Virus record (IMG/VR): IMGVR_UViG_3300047300_000993
Location: 1 to 50,161 of that record
DNA: 50,161 bases
From: a virus
Reading direction: 5' to 3' (one strand)
The notes below the pieces were generated by a model that saw only the letters and a program-made list of their open reading frames with translations, made no database searches and was not told the DNA's origin. Shown here one piece after another: positions 35,605 through 43,028 of the stretch. The position numbers and the translations under genes are program-made. How positions within the stretch are numbered: the first letter of the stretch is position 1; the number at the start of each line of letters is the position of its first letter.

Positions 35605-35623
35605 CCGGAGATGACAACTCCGG
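35605..35623. terminator. Hairpin terminator
   Basis: CCGGAG/CTCCGG around ATGACAA; an AGCCCCG precedes it at 35544. Confidence 0.55.
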
Positions 35624-35656
35624 CGAAGCTGCGTTAATTCGGAATTCTGAATTAGT

Positions 35657-35672
35657 TGACGGTGGTGGATGA
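35657..35672 (+). repeat. Polar 15-mer repeat, copy 4
   Basis: TGACGGTGGTGGATGA in non-coding DNA. Confidence 0.7.
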
Positions 35673-35720
35673 GAAACCCTGACACACCCCCTCGAGAAAA
35701 TTACATAACTTGAATAAAGA

Positions 35721-35750
35721 TTGTTGGGTTGGGTAAGCACCCAGTAGAAT
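35721..35750 (+). promoter_or_regulatory. Cassette promoter with type 2 leader
   Basis: TTGTTG-18-TAGAAT; leader holds CCAACACCTACTAGAAAGAGG. Confidence 0.75.
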
Positions 35751-35779
35751 CCGACCAACACCTACTAGAAAGAGGAGTC

Positions 35780-36307
35780 ATGCAGACAGCATTCATCAGC
35801 GACGAGCTGGTCAACAAGACACACAAAGAGATGTGGGCCGATGCCGTATCAGAGTACGGAGATGCATTCAAGGTGCCACACGATGTAGTCGCACGAATCA
35901 GTGAGACAACGCGCGCACTCTATGTGTTGCAGAAGTGGCAGAAGGAGGGCGGTACAGGCAACCCTGCCAAAATGCTCGCTTCCTATTCCGTGTACCCGGA
36001 CATCATCATTTCTGTCACTCGCGATTACTGCTCCCTCGAAATCGACTCGGTAGAAGAAGTCGTCGCAAAGGGCGAACGACGAGCTGATAAGTACGGGGCT
36101 TTCCTTGATTGGGCAAAGGCCCACTTGTTTGAGCAGTACACCACTGAGCAACTGGTGTCAATCTCGGGCTTCTCCTATCCGACCACTCTCAAGTTCATTC
36201 AGGAGTCTCCGGTATTTCGGAAAATCAAGAAAGGCTTGTGGGAGATACGGGACCCCAAAGCTGACCGCGAGACCGAGCGCATTATTGCGGAGTCGGCCGG
36301 CGACTAG
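35780..36307 (+). CDS. Hypothetical protein with HTH-like C terminus
   Basis: 175 aa. The C-terminal part, EQYTTEQLVSISGFSYPTTLKFIQESPVFRKIKKGLWEIRD, reads as a helix-turn-helix with a short wing; the N-terminal 100 residues are helical. Could be a regulator. GAAAGAGGAG supplies the ribosome site. An in-frame upstream start at 35729 would lie before the -10. Confidence 0.65.
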   Translation: MQTAFISDELVNKTHKEMWADAVSEYGDAFKVPHDVVARISETTRALYVLQKWQKEGGTGNPAKMLASYSVYPDIIISVTRDYCSLEIDSVEEVVAKGERRADKYGAFLDWAKAHLFEQYTTEQLVSISGFSYPTTLKFIQESPVFRKIKKGLWEIRDPKADRETERIIAESAGD

Positions 36308-36313
36308 CCCAAC

Positions 36314-36343
36314 TTGTTGGGTTGGGTAAGCGCCGAGTAATCT
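36314..36343 (+). promoter_or_regulatory. Orphan cassette promoter
   Basis: TTGTTG-18-TAATCT with no ORF behind it; a second promoter follows 47 nt later. Confidence 0.7.
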
Positions 36344-36390
36344 GTCTCCTGTCGGCGCATCACCGCCACCCGGACAGCAAGTCCCAAAAC

Positions 36391-36420
36391 TTGTTGGGTT
36401 GGGTAAGGCGATGATAATCT
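36391..36420 (+). promoter_or_regulatory. Cassette promoter with type 2 leader
   Basis: TTGTTG-18-TAATCT; leader holds CCAACCACTACTAGAAAAGG before ATG 36457. Confidence 0.75.
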
Positions 36421-36456
36421 GACAAATGCCAACCACTACTAGAAAAGGAACTAGAC

Positions 36457-37188
36457 ATGGCAACTTCACCCGACCCAACCACCACACTGCCCGAATGCTG
36501 GCAGATGTTTGAGGACGCAATCACCAACGGCATTGACCGTGTGGTGCTGTACGGTCCGTCAGGCATCGGCAAGACCTACGCAGGTCTCAACATGGGCGAC
36601 ACCACTGGCGGTGCTTTCCGACTGGTCTGCACCGAGGACATGACCAACATGGACGTGACTGGCGCATTCATGCCCAGCGCAGACAAGGGCTTCCAGTGGG
36701 TCAACGGCTCCGCAATCAAGGCATGGGAAGGCAACGGCATCCGTGGTGGGCGACTCATCGTGGACGAGGTTGACAAGGCTTCGGGCGATGTGTTCGCAAC
36801 ACTGCTCGCAATGCTGGACTCGCCGGAATCTGCGACATGGGAACACCCCGAGACTGGTCGCATCATGCGACCCCGAGAGGGCTTCACCGCAATCATGACC
36901 ACGAATGTGGAGAACATGGAAGAACTGCCCACTGCGTTGGCTGACCGCTTCCCTGTGCGTATCCGCATCAACGCTCCGCACCCGACTGCACTGCTCGCAC
37001 TGTCGCCCGACCTTCGCAACTTCGCCGTTCGCATGGCTGACGCTGGTGAGCGCAGAATCTCGCTTCGTGCGTTCGCATCGTTTGACAAACTGCGCAAGGG
37101 TCTTGGTGACAAGCGTGCTTCGCAGATTGTGTTCGGTTCACGCTCCGAGTCAATCTTGGACGCAATCGCCATTGACAAGGTGTCGTGA
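36457..37188 (+). CDS. MoxR-like AAA ATPase
   Basis: 243 aa. Walker A GPSGIGKT (33-40), Walker B RLIVDEVDK (99-107), sensor region IMTTNVEN, and an arginine-rich second half (ADRFPVRIRI). MoxR-type ATPases act as chaperones with a VWA partner, which is encoded next. Related to the CobS side of cobalt chelatase-like pairs seen in phages. AAAGGAAC is the ribosome site. Confidence 0.9.
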   Translation: MATSPDPTTTLPECWQMFEDAITNGIDRVVLYGPSGIGKTYAGLNMGDTTGGAFRLVCTEDMTNMDVTGAFMPSADKGFQWVNGSAIKAWEGNGIRGGRLIVDEVDKASGDVFATLLAMLDSPESATWEHPETGRIMRPREGFTAIMTTNVENMEELPTALADRFPVRIRINAPHPTALLALSPDLRNFAVRMADAGERRISLRAFASFDKLRKGLGDKRASQIVFGSRSESILDAIAIDKVS

Positions 37189-37190
37189 CC

Positions 37191-38678
37191 ATGAACGCAC
37201 CGACTCCCATTTACGCAGAGCCTGAGTGGCTTGGTCGTAAGGACACCGAGAACGGACGCTGGTCTGTCTTTGAGTGCAACCCTCGCCGTGGCGAACCCAT
37301 GACTGCAATCGCAGAACGAATCATGAAGGTTCCGGTGCATGACACCGAACTGTCAAGAGTCGTGCGTGCGCATGAGATGATGCACGCAAAGGTGTCTCCG
37401 CTTGGTGACTCATTCCAGCAGTGGATTGACCGTGGCATCGCAACCGAAAAGGCGATGATTGCTGTTGAGGAACTGCGAGTGAACTACCTGATTCAGAAGG
37501 CTGGCTTTGACGCAAAGAGCCACCTCGCTGACGGTGGAGAGACCGCAGACGGTGAGCGTGTCGCTTGCACGAACGACTGGCAGGGCGCAGTGCTTATGGC
37601 AGTCATGACCGCAGGAACGGCTGGCAACAAACTGTTCCTGAACGGTGTGCGCCGACACAATCGCAAGTGGGGAGAGGCACTGGCAGACATTTCCAAGCGT
37701 GCAGTGAAGGAGATGAAGAAGGCAGACAAGTACGGAATGCTCGCTTCAACAGAAGTGGACAGACGCACGAAACTGTTCCCCTACGGCTTCTCCGTCACCG
37801 AGCGCATCGCAGAATGGATTGACCGTCTCGCTTCCATTGACCCGACAGAACTGGAAGAGGAAGAGAAGAACGAGTCGTCCGGTGGAGAATCGGAAGAGAC
37901 CGAGAGCGCAGGCGAGAACGCAGGCGAGTCCAAGAAGGCTGAACACTCCAATCGTGGTCGTGGTCGCCCCAAGGCTGGCACTGGCAAGCGTCTGACTGGC
38001 ATCACCCCTTCCGATGCGACTGGTTCCATTCCTCAGTGGAGTGAACTTGTCGTAGAGCGTCTGCCGATGCCACTCGCAACAAAGGGCAACATCGGCAAGA
38101 AGCGCACCGCTTCCAACATTGGTCGCTCACCTCGCCGTATGCACCGACTCATCACCGACCCCGAGATGCGAGTCTTTGACAAGGTGACGAGAGGCAACGG
38201 TGGCGTGGTCGTCATTGACGCATCAGGTTCCATGAACTTCACGCACGAACAGATTCGCAAGATTGTGGAGAACGCACCCGGTGCAACCGTGTTGTCGTAC
38301 TCCGAGACTGGCGCAACTGTCAATGCGTATGTGCTTGCCGACAAGGGTCGTATGTGCGCAGAACTTCCCACGCAGGGTTCAGGCAACGGTGTTGACTTCC
38401 CTGCGCTGGAATGGGCTGTCAAGAATCGTCAGCGTTCATCATCGCCAATCGTGTGGGTGACGGACGGTGGAGTGTGCGGAAGCAACTCAGGATTCAACGA
38501 CTCGCTCGCAATGCAGTGCATCAACTTCTGCAAGAAGCACAACATCATTGTCGTGCCGTATGTTGAAGAGGCTGTCAGCGAACTTCGCAAGATGAAGAAC
38601 GGTGGCAAGCCCAAGACGAACTGGCCGATGATGCTTCGTGCCACCTACAAGGACAAAATGGGAGCAGAACTCTCATGA
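37191..38678 (+). CDS. VWA-domain partner of the AAA ATPase
   Basis: About 495 aa. N-terminal metallopeptidase-like stretch (VRAHEMMHAK), an acidic Glu/Ser-rich linker around residues 220-250, then a VWA domain with the MIDAS motif DASGSM (near residue 342) and VTDGG (near 424). Similar in layout to CobT-like subunits. GTG 37185 overlaps the upstream stop; ATG 37191 is preferred because AAGGTG lies 8 nt before it. Probably remodels a phage or host target together with the ATPase. Confidence 0.88.
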   Translation: MNAPTPIYAEPEWLGRKDTENGRWSVFECNPRRGEPMTAIAERIMKVPVHDTELSRVVRAHEMMHAKVSPLGDSFQQWIDRGIATEKAMIAVEELRVNYLIQKAGFDAKSHLADGGETADGERVACTNDWQGAVLMAVMTAGTAGNKLFLNGVRRHNRKWGEALADISKRAVKEMKKADKYGMLASTEVDRRTKLFPYGFSVTERIAEWIDRLASIDPTELEEEEKNESSGGESEETESAGENAGESKKAEHSNRGRGRPKAGTGKRLTGITPSDATGSIPQWSELVVERLPMPLATKGNIGKKRTASNIGRSPRRMHRLITDPEMRVFDKVTRGNGGVVVIDASGSMNFTHEQIRKIVENAPGATVLSYSETGATVNAYVLADKGRMCAELPTQGSGNGVDFPALEWAVKNRQRSSSPIVWVTDGGVCGSNSGFNDSLAMQCINFCKKHNIIVVPYVEEAVSELRKMKNGGKPKTNWPMMLRATYKDKMGAELS

Positions 38679-38683
38679 CGGTC

Positions 38684-38717
38684 TGTCTCCCATCGGACAA
38701 GATTCCGGTGGGAGACA
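38684..38717 (+). terminator. Hairpin terminator
   Basis: TGTCTCCCA/TGGGAGACA, 9 bp. Confidence 0.7.
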
Positions 38718-38720
38718 CAA

Positions 38721-38797
38721 CCGCACTGTGGTGGGTCTAGGCGACCCACTGGGTTTAGTTCCTTCCCCAACGGGTTGGAGACCCACCGCAGTAGCGG
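38721..38797 (+). ncRNA. Long-stem structure before promoter
   Basis: CCGCACTG and GGTGGGTCT pair with AGACCCACC and CAGT-GCGG, about 17 bp with small bulges. Inside is ACCC/GGGT and a CCAAC/GTTGG element. It ends exactly at a -10-like TACACT. It may be a terminator, an operator or part of an RNA. Confidence 0.4.
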
Positions 38798-38803
38798 TAC
38801 ACT
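38775..38803 (+). promoter_or_regulatory. Possible promoter with type 2 leader
   Basis: TTGGAG-17-TACACT; the leader has CCAACTACTAGAAAGAG before GTG 38834. Confidence 0.5.
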
Positions 38804-38833
38804 CACACACACCAACTACTAGAAAGAGAAGAC

Positions 38834-39118
38834 GTGAGCACCAACAAGCTTTACGCAATCATCGCCGACTTGGACCATGAGGATTCACCGGACGGCTACG
38901 AGCAGAGAACAATCATCGCAGATGACACGCCGGCTGATATCGCGCTGGAAATCACAGAAGACTGTGATGACGTCATTGAGTACGTAGACCGCATCACGAT
39001 GGATGCCATCGCACACGCAGTCACGTCACTGCACGAGCGTTATGTGATGGGCGATGGATGGCGCATCGACCTCACAGAGCCCTACATCCTCCGTTGGGCT
39101 GAGGAAGTTGCGGTCTGA
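38834..39118 (+). CDS. Hypothetical protein, 94 aa
   Basis: KLYAIIADLDHEDSPDGYEQRTIIADDTPADIALEITEDCDD. GTG start with GAAAGAGAAG leader. Ends one base from the convergent membrane protein gene; a TTCGTCCGG/CCGGACGAA hairpin just beyond could end it. Confidence 0.65.
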   Translation: MSTNKLYAIIADLDHEDSPDGYEQRTIIADDTPADIALEITEDCDDVIEYVDRITMDAIAHAVTSLHERYVMGDGWRIDLTEPYILRWAEEVAV

Positions 39119-39424
39119 CTACTTCGTCCGGTTAGCCCGGTCGAATGACCGGACGAACAAGAAGACTCCAGCGCTAAGCACGCACCGGAGCCACGCCGGC
39201 TTCAAGTCACCGACCTCGAGCAGTGATGCCACTGCCCAGAGGCCGGTGCCGTACAGAACCGATGCTGTGACGAACCCAACAACTCCGGCCACGAGTACCG
39301 CGAGAGAAAAAGCAGCTATTGCTCTTTTCTCGAGTTCCTCTTCACTAGCTACCGGACGATGTGAGTTAATCGACGGTGGTGGAAGAAACACTTCTTTCCT
39401 CAGAAGTCTGTCATCCTTGCGCAT
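39119..39424 (-). CDS. Two-helix membrane protein
   Basis: 101 aa. Basic N terminus, then two hydrophobic helices (FSLAVLVAGVVGFVTASVLYG and PAWLRCVLSAGVFLFVRSF). Start at ATG 39424, 14 nt inside the upstream gene. A polar 15-mer copy lies inside it, antisense to coding, giving LPPPSI. Confidence 0.6.
   Translation of the reverse strand: MRKDDRLLRKEVFLPPPSINSHRPVASEEELEKRAIAAFSLAVLVAGVVGFVTASVLYGTGLWAVASLLEVGDLKPAWLRCVLSAGVFLFVRSFDRANRTK
39122..39161 (+). terminator. Hairpin after convergent gene
   Basis: TTCGTCCGG/CCGGACGAA inside the end of the minus-strand gene. Confidence 0.55.
39371..39386 (+). repeat. Polar 15-mer repeat, copy 5
   Basis: CGACGGTGGTGGAAGA, within a minus-strand gene, still on the + strand. 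Confidence 0.65.
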
Positions 39425-39791
39425 CAGAATCGCTACGCACAATCTGATGAACACGCTGACGACTCAGGTCAAACTCATCAGCAATCTGGCGGAGGCTACG
39501 TCCGGAGCGATGGAGTTCAAGAATTTTGGAATTTCTCGAACTATCCGTCGCCGGCCCTGGACGAAGCGGACCCCACTCCCAACCTGGAATGGAAGCAAGC
39601 TCAGTTACTCTTTCCGCAGAAAGCTGATTTCTCCGGTATCGCTGTCTGGTGTAGCCGGCCCAGGCCCCCAGATTAATTGTGGTTTCTCCAATTTTTTCGA
39701 CATGCGCAGCGGGCACTCGAGAGTGACCTTCGCGGGCGACAAACTGTCGCAAAGCTTGGAGATAATTATTGAAGCGGGTAGTGTTATCCAT
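39411..39791 (-). CDS. Helicase-associated domain plus HTH protein
   Basis: 126 aa. The N terminus (RFNNYLQALRQFVAREGHSRVPAAHVEKIGETTINLGAWAGYTRQRYRRNQLSAERVTELASIPGWEW) is a helicase-associated (HA) repeat, normally at the end of large helicases. The C terminus (RSLRQIADEFDLSRQRVHQIVRS) is a sigma-region-4 type helix-turn-helix. The pair suggests a stand-alone DNA-binding protein. Leaderless: TACTAT 7 nt upstream. Confidence 0.75.
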   Translation of the reverse strand: MDNTTRFNNYLQALRQFVAREGHSRVPAAHVEKIGETTINLGAWAGYTRQRYRRNQLSAERVTELASIPGWEWGPLRPGPATDSSRNSKILELHRSGRSLRQIADEFDLSRQRVHQIVRSDSDAQG

Positions 39792-39798
39792 GGACGGA

Positions 39799-39804
39799 AT
39801 AGTA
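39799..39804 (-). promoter_or_regulatory. -10 element, leaderless
   Basis: TACTAT 7 nt before ATG 39791. Confidence 0.45.
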
Positions 39805-39841
39805 GTACCCCCCAGTGTCAACCGATGGGAGCGCTATAGAC

Positions 39842-40369
39842 ATGGCCGGAAATAGCGACTATAATTTTTCAAATCTCTATTGCCGATTCGGCAGAAAGTC
39901 CGGTGCAGCTTTGCCTGGTGAAGACGACGAATACAGGAAAAACTTCAATTTCGAGGAGGGGGAGGAGCTCCTCAGCGAGTTGAACAATATGGAAGGTGTT
40001 TCTGAAGAACTCGCAAATAATATGCATTCAGAGATTTTCCAGGCAATGAACGGGCCCGATAACATCCTGATTGTTGGGACCGAGGGCACCAAGACCATCA
40101 CAATCATCACGGCTCCCAAGAAAGTTGTAAAAGGACGTGGTCCAGTTCTGGTACCGACGTCAGAACCCAATAGAGTTGTGGCCATGGTCAGCAAAGAGTT
40201 CATCGACAGAGCTGCCCAAAAGTGCCAAGAAATGGAAGACCAGGACGGGGCTCAAGAGCTCTGGGAGAAACTCCTCTCGAACTTTTTTGAACGGGTTCTG
40301 GAACTTTCCGAGAATTCAAATCCGGACCTGCTGAAGATTCCGGACTTTATACCCGAGGAGGGTTTTTAG
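39842..40369 (+). CDS. Hypothetical protein, 175 aa
   Basis: Begins MAGNSDYNFSNLYCRFGRKSG, echoing the NSDY starts of the KTSC-like paralogs (AATAGCGA in place of AACAGCGA). Rest is acidic and helical, ending IPDFIPEEGF. Codon use has more A+T at third positions than the cassettes before it. Divergent from the HA-domain gene. No family. Confidence 0.65.
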   Translation: MAGNSDYNFSNLYCRFGRKSGAALPGEDDEYRKNFNFEEGEELLSELNNMEGVSEELANNMHSEIFQAMNGPDNILIVGTEGTKTITIITAPKKVVKGRGPVLVPTSEPNRVVAMVSKEFIDRAAQKCQEMEDQDGAQELWEKLLSNFFERVLELSENSNPDLLKIPDFIPEEGF

Positions 40370-40969
40370 ATGACGGTGGTGGATGACGAGTTTTCGGAAA
40401 CGGTTTTAGAGGAACCGGTTACCTGGGAAGCTGCGGCAGACATCGCGATTTCCGAGATTTTTGAATTTAATCTGGCCCCTGGCTCACATACTTTAGAGCT
40501 CATGCGGGCCCAGTTGGATTTCATGATTTCTAGGAATATCGCGCATATCGCGGCCGGCGAATCAAGCAACTTATCTTTCTGGATGACGCCTGAAGAAATG
40601 TACGATTTTTGGAAAATACTGGGATGGAGCGCGGCCGACGCGGCGAACTCTCATGGAATTTCCTTTTTCTCACTCGAGGCGGACTGGGTGACCGACGCCG
40701 GCGCTCGAGAAAAAATCAAAAATCTGATGTCTTCCCTGGTTTGCGGCAAGCAACGTGACTACGGAAGCGACAACATTTTGAGATTTGGGCGGATTGGTCT
40801 CCTCGTCCGGGCCCACGACAAAATCGCAAGATTAGAGAATTTAGCTGCACGTGCCGCAGCTCCGACAAATGAGTCGATTGCCGATAATTACATCGATGTA
40901 ATTGGGTACTGCACAGTCGCGATGCTTTTGGAGCGCGGTTGGTTTACGCTGCCACTGGGGGAAAAGTGA
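40370..40969 (+). CDS. DUF1599-like protein
   Basis: 199 aa. C-terminal QRDYGSDNILRFGRIGLLVRAHDKIARLENLAARA, then ESIADNYIDVIGYCTVAML, fits the DUF1599 (nucleotide-modification-associated) family found with phage nucleotide metabolism. N-terminal 95 residues are extra. The start codon itself is inside a polar 15-mer copy, so the protein begins MTVVDD. Confidence 0.75.
   Translation: MTVVDDEFSETVLEEPVTWEAAADIAISEIFEFNLAPGSHTLELMRAQLDFMISRNIAHIAAGESSNLSFWMTPEEMYDFWKILGWSAADAANSHGISFFSLEADWVTDAGAREKIKNLMSSLVCGKQRDYGSDNILRFGRIGLLVRAHDKIARLENLAARAAAPTNESIADNYIDVIGYCTVAMLLERGWFTLPLGEK
40371..40386 (+). repeat. Polar 15-mer repeat, copy 6
   Basis: TGACGGTGGTGGATGA, coding TVVDD at the very start of the gene. 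Confidence 0.7.
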
Positions 40970-41187
40970 GTTTTCTCACAAAAGTACGAAGGGCCCCCGG
41001 GGGAGTTTCAGAGTCCGCCACCTACAAACCCGTTACAGAAAGCAACAATCTCAACCCCGGGGAGCACCCCGCTTGCCGCCAGAGGGAAAGGAACCTTAAA
41101 TGGCGGCCAAAGAAAGATAGCACAGCTGCCGCCGGCGCAAAAGAAACTTTCGGAAATATGTCCGTACTAGTTGACGGTGGTGGATGA
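40966..41187 (+). CDS. Basic hypothetical protein, 73 aa
   Basis: GTGA overlap. Basic, disordered-looking (KVRRAPGGVSESATYKPVTES, CRQRERNLKWRPKKDS). The stop codon is supplied by the polar 15-mer (reading VDGGG then stop). Confidence 0.5.
   Translation: MSFLTKVRRAPGGVSESATYKPVTESNNLNPGEHPACRQRERNLKWRPKKDSTAAAGAKETFGNMSVLVDGGG
41172..41187 (+). repeat. Polar 15-mer repeat, copy 7
   Basis: TGACGGTGGTGGATGA, ending at the stop codon of the gene. Confidence 0.7.
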
Positions 41188-41360
41188 AGCTGCTACAGTT
41201 CCTGCCGCTCGGTCTCTAAGACCACATAAGAGTGACGTCACATCTACAGCCACCTGATTGAAGCTTGCGGAGAAATCCGAGGGCCTAGTTTGAGTTTGCC
41301 CAAAACTGGGTGAGCAAAAATAAAGGTTCCCCCGGACCCCCTCCAAAGGGTTTCTTCTTC

Positions 41361-41383
41361 TTACTGTTACAACTCAACAGTAA
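41361..41383. promoter_or_regulatory. Perfect 8-bp inverted repeat
   Basis: TTACTGTT/AACAGTAA around ACAACTC in a 289-bp gene-free region. Terminator or operator. Confidence 0.5.
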
Positions 41384-41417
41384 GTGACATTGCTACTAAC
41401 TATTAGAGGTTTGACTT

Positions 41418-41432
41418 GAGAATTAAATTCTC
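41418..41432. promoter_or_regulatory. Palindrome near promoter
   Basis: GAGAAT-TAA-ATTCTC, 9 bp upstream of a -35 box; operator-like. Confidence 0.5.
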
Positions 41433-41440
41433 GGTTGAAC

Positions 41441-41470
41441 TTGACAAAACCTTTACACGGGGATTAAACT
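41441..41470 (+). promoter_or_regulatory. Sigma70-type promoter, leaderless
   Basis: TTGACA, 18-nt spacer, TAAACT, 6 nt (AAGGAA) to ATG 41477. It drives the replication-like operon to 44171. Confidence 0.75.
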
Positions 41471-41476
41471 AAGGAA

Positions 41477-41830
41477 ATGGCCAGAGGTCCAGCTAAAAAA
41501 ACCGTCGAAAGAAATTCTGCAGCTGCAAAAATTTCCGACGAAGAAATTCTGGAAGTCTTCGAGTTCTGGAAATTGACATTCAACAAGAAGCGCGCTAGTT
41601 TGGACCATGTCAGAAAGGTCCTTCTGGGAAGCGCCATATTCCACTATGGAGTAGACGGCGCCAAAGATGCCATCAAGGGCTGCACATTCTCTGATTTCCA
41701 TATGGGCCGTAACAAGAACAACAAGGCCTATACGGGAATCGACAACATCTTCAAAGACAATGAGCGCATCGAGAAAATGATGAGCTATTTACCTGAAGAC
41801 CATGACTCCGAGGAGGGAGTTGACTGGTGA
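41477..41830 (+). CDS. Phage replication-associated small protein
   Basis: 117 aa. ILEVFEFWKLTFNKKRASLDHVRKVLLGSAIFHYGVDGAKDAIKGCTFSDFHMGRNKNNKAYTGIDNIFKDNERIEKMM matches a module found at the C terminus of phage replisome-organizer proteins and as a stand-alone protein. Probably DNA replication initiation. GTGA overlap with the channel gene. Confidence 0.65.
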   Translation: MARGPAKKTVERNSAAAKISDEEILEVFEFWKLTFNKKRASLDHVRKVLLGSAIFHYGVDGAKDAIKGCTFSDFHMGRNKNNKAYTGIDNIFKDNERIEKMMSYLPEDHDSEEGVDW

Positions 41831-42333
41831 GTACTAGAAAAAAGCTGATTTATATCTCTGGGGCCCTGGCCGGCGTATACGTCCTGGCCGCCTCAGCCTA
41901 CGTAATTGCGGAAAATCACTCATTTGGTGATTCGCTCTGGTGGGCATTCATGACTTTTACGACCGTCGGATATGGGGACCAGTACCCGACCTCAATCCTT
42001 GGACGTCTAGCTGGAGCTGTCCTGGTGTTTACGGCCGTGTTTATCGCGGTTCCTACAATTACCGCGATTGTTTCGAGCAGAATTATGGGCAATGAGCACG
42101 AGTTCACCCATGATGAGCAGGAGGAAGTAAAGCTGCTTCTTCGACAAATCGACAAAAATCTAAAAAATCTACAGAGCTCCTCGAGCTACGTAGCAGAATC
42201 TCAGGAAATTCCCCTTTTTCTGAGAACTGAGGAAGACTACTGGGCCGAACTCATCCACGAGGAGGCCCATGGACATGAAAGTCTCGGCAAAGTAGACGTC
42301 TGGGATTTCTGGAAAGGCACCAAAAATGTTTAA
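41827..42333 (+). CDS. Two-TM potassium channel
   Basis: 168 aa. TM1 about 7-28, pore helix 34-45, selectivity filter TVGYGD (46-51), then YPTS and TM2 59-83, followed by a coiled-coil-like cytoplasmic tail (EVKLLLRQIDKNLKNLQ). This is the full pore module of a tetrameric K+ channel (Ion_trans_2 family). Expressed in the middle of an otherwise replication-like operon by a GTGA overlap. A functional channel would dissipate or adjust host membrane potential. Confidence 0.9.
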   Translation: MSTRKKLIYISGALAGVYVLAASAYVIAENHSFGDSLWWAFMTFTTVGYGDQYPTSILGRLAGAVLVFTAVFIAVPTITAIVSSRIMGNEHEFTHDEQEEVKLLLRQIDKNLKNLQSSSSYVAESQEIPLFLRTEEDYWAELIHEEAHGHESLGKVDVWDFWKGTKNV

Positions 42334-42787
42334 AAAGCGCAAGAACTCGCCGGCCAACCAGGCAACGTTCATCCCTCAGGCTTACCCGCTGTATGCATGG
42401 GGAGTATGGGCATCCCAGGACATCGATACGGAGTCAATGAACTTTTTAAATAAGTTGGTTTTCCATGAAGACCGACTACTAGTCGTTGGATGGCAGCAGT
42501 GCGGAAGCCGCCTTGAGCCTGTTGTCCTGGACTACGACTATGGCCCAGTTGCTCTGGTCGAACTGACCGGGGATTGGCCAGCCCAGGACTTTGATGGTTA
42601 CGAGTACCTCCTCGATGAAGACGGCGAACGCCAGATTGTGAAGTTCGAAAACTTCTACCTGGCAGAAATCTCGATTTCTGAACCACACAAGGACGTCATC
42701 GAGTCGACTAAAAGTTACGCGGAACTGATTTTTGACCTCAATAATTATCCGACGGTGGTGGATGAGGAGTTAAGCCTTGAGGTATGA
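42326..42787 (+). CDS. Hypothetical protein, 153 aa
   Basis: Overlaps the channel gene by 8 nt. Acidic and beta-rich: LLVVGWQQCGSRLEPVVLDYDYGPVALVELTGDWP. A polar 15-mer near the 3' end codes TVVDE. No family. Confidence 0.7.
   Translation: MFKKRKNSPANQATFIPQAYPLYAWGVWASQDIDTESMNFLNKLVFHEDRLLVVGWQQCGSRLEPVVLDYDYGPVALVELTGDWPAQDFDGYEYLLDEDGERQIVKFENFYLAEISISEPHKDVIESTKSYAELIFDLNNYPTVVDEELSLEV
42750..42765 (+). repeat. Polar 15-mer repeat, copy 8
   Basis: CGACGGTGGTGGATGA in coding sequence (TVVDE). Confidence 0.7.
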
Positions 42788-43028
42788 CCCCACAAATTTC
42801 GAAAAGCGCTACAAATCTGGTGAGCTTTCGCTAAATCTAGCCAAAGATAAAGACGACCTCATCCTGGTTCTACTCATCTGTTTATTTGCAGCAGCCAAGT
42901 ATCCAATGAACATCACCGAAGAAGACGTCCACCGCGAAATCTCCCAGCTATGCGAAGACGGAGAATGGGATAATCTCGCAGTCAAAGGACTCAACTGGAT
43001 TCAGGAAATAGCAAGTGACCAAATTTGA
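42777..43028 (+). CDS. Hypothetical helical protein, 83 aa
   Basis: TTG start with GAGGAG 7 nt upstream, inside the previous gene. KDKDDLILVLLICLFAAAKYPMNITEEDVHREISQLCEDG. Possibly a small replication accessory; not diagnostic. Confidence 0.6.
   Translation: MRYDPTNFEKRYKSGELSLNLAKDKDDLILVLLICLFAAAKYPMNITEEDVHREISQLCEDGEWDNLAVKGLNWIQEIASDQI

Noticed and set aside
36576-37340. 254-codon minus-strand ORF
   Set aside because: Antisense to the Walker A-bearing AAA gene; Ser/Arg-rich shadow.
39054-39839. 261-codon plus-strand ORF
   Set aside because: Antisense to the HA-domain and membrane protein genes, both of which have family features.
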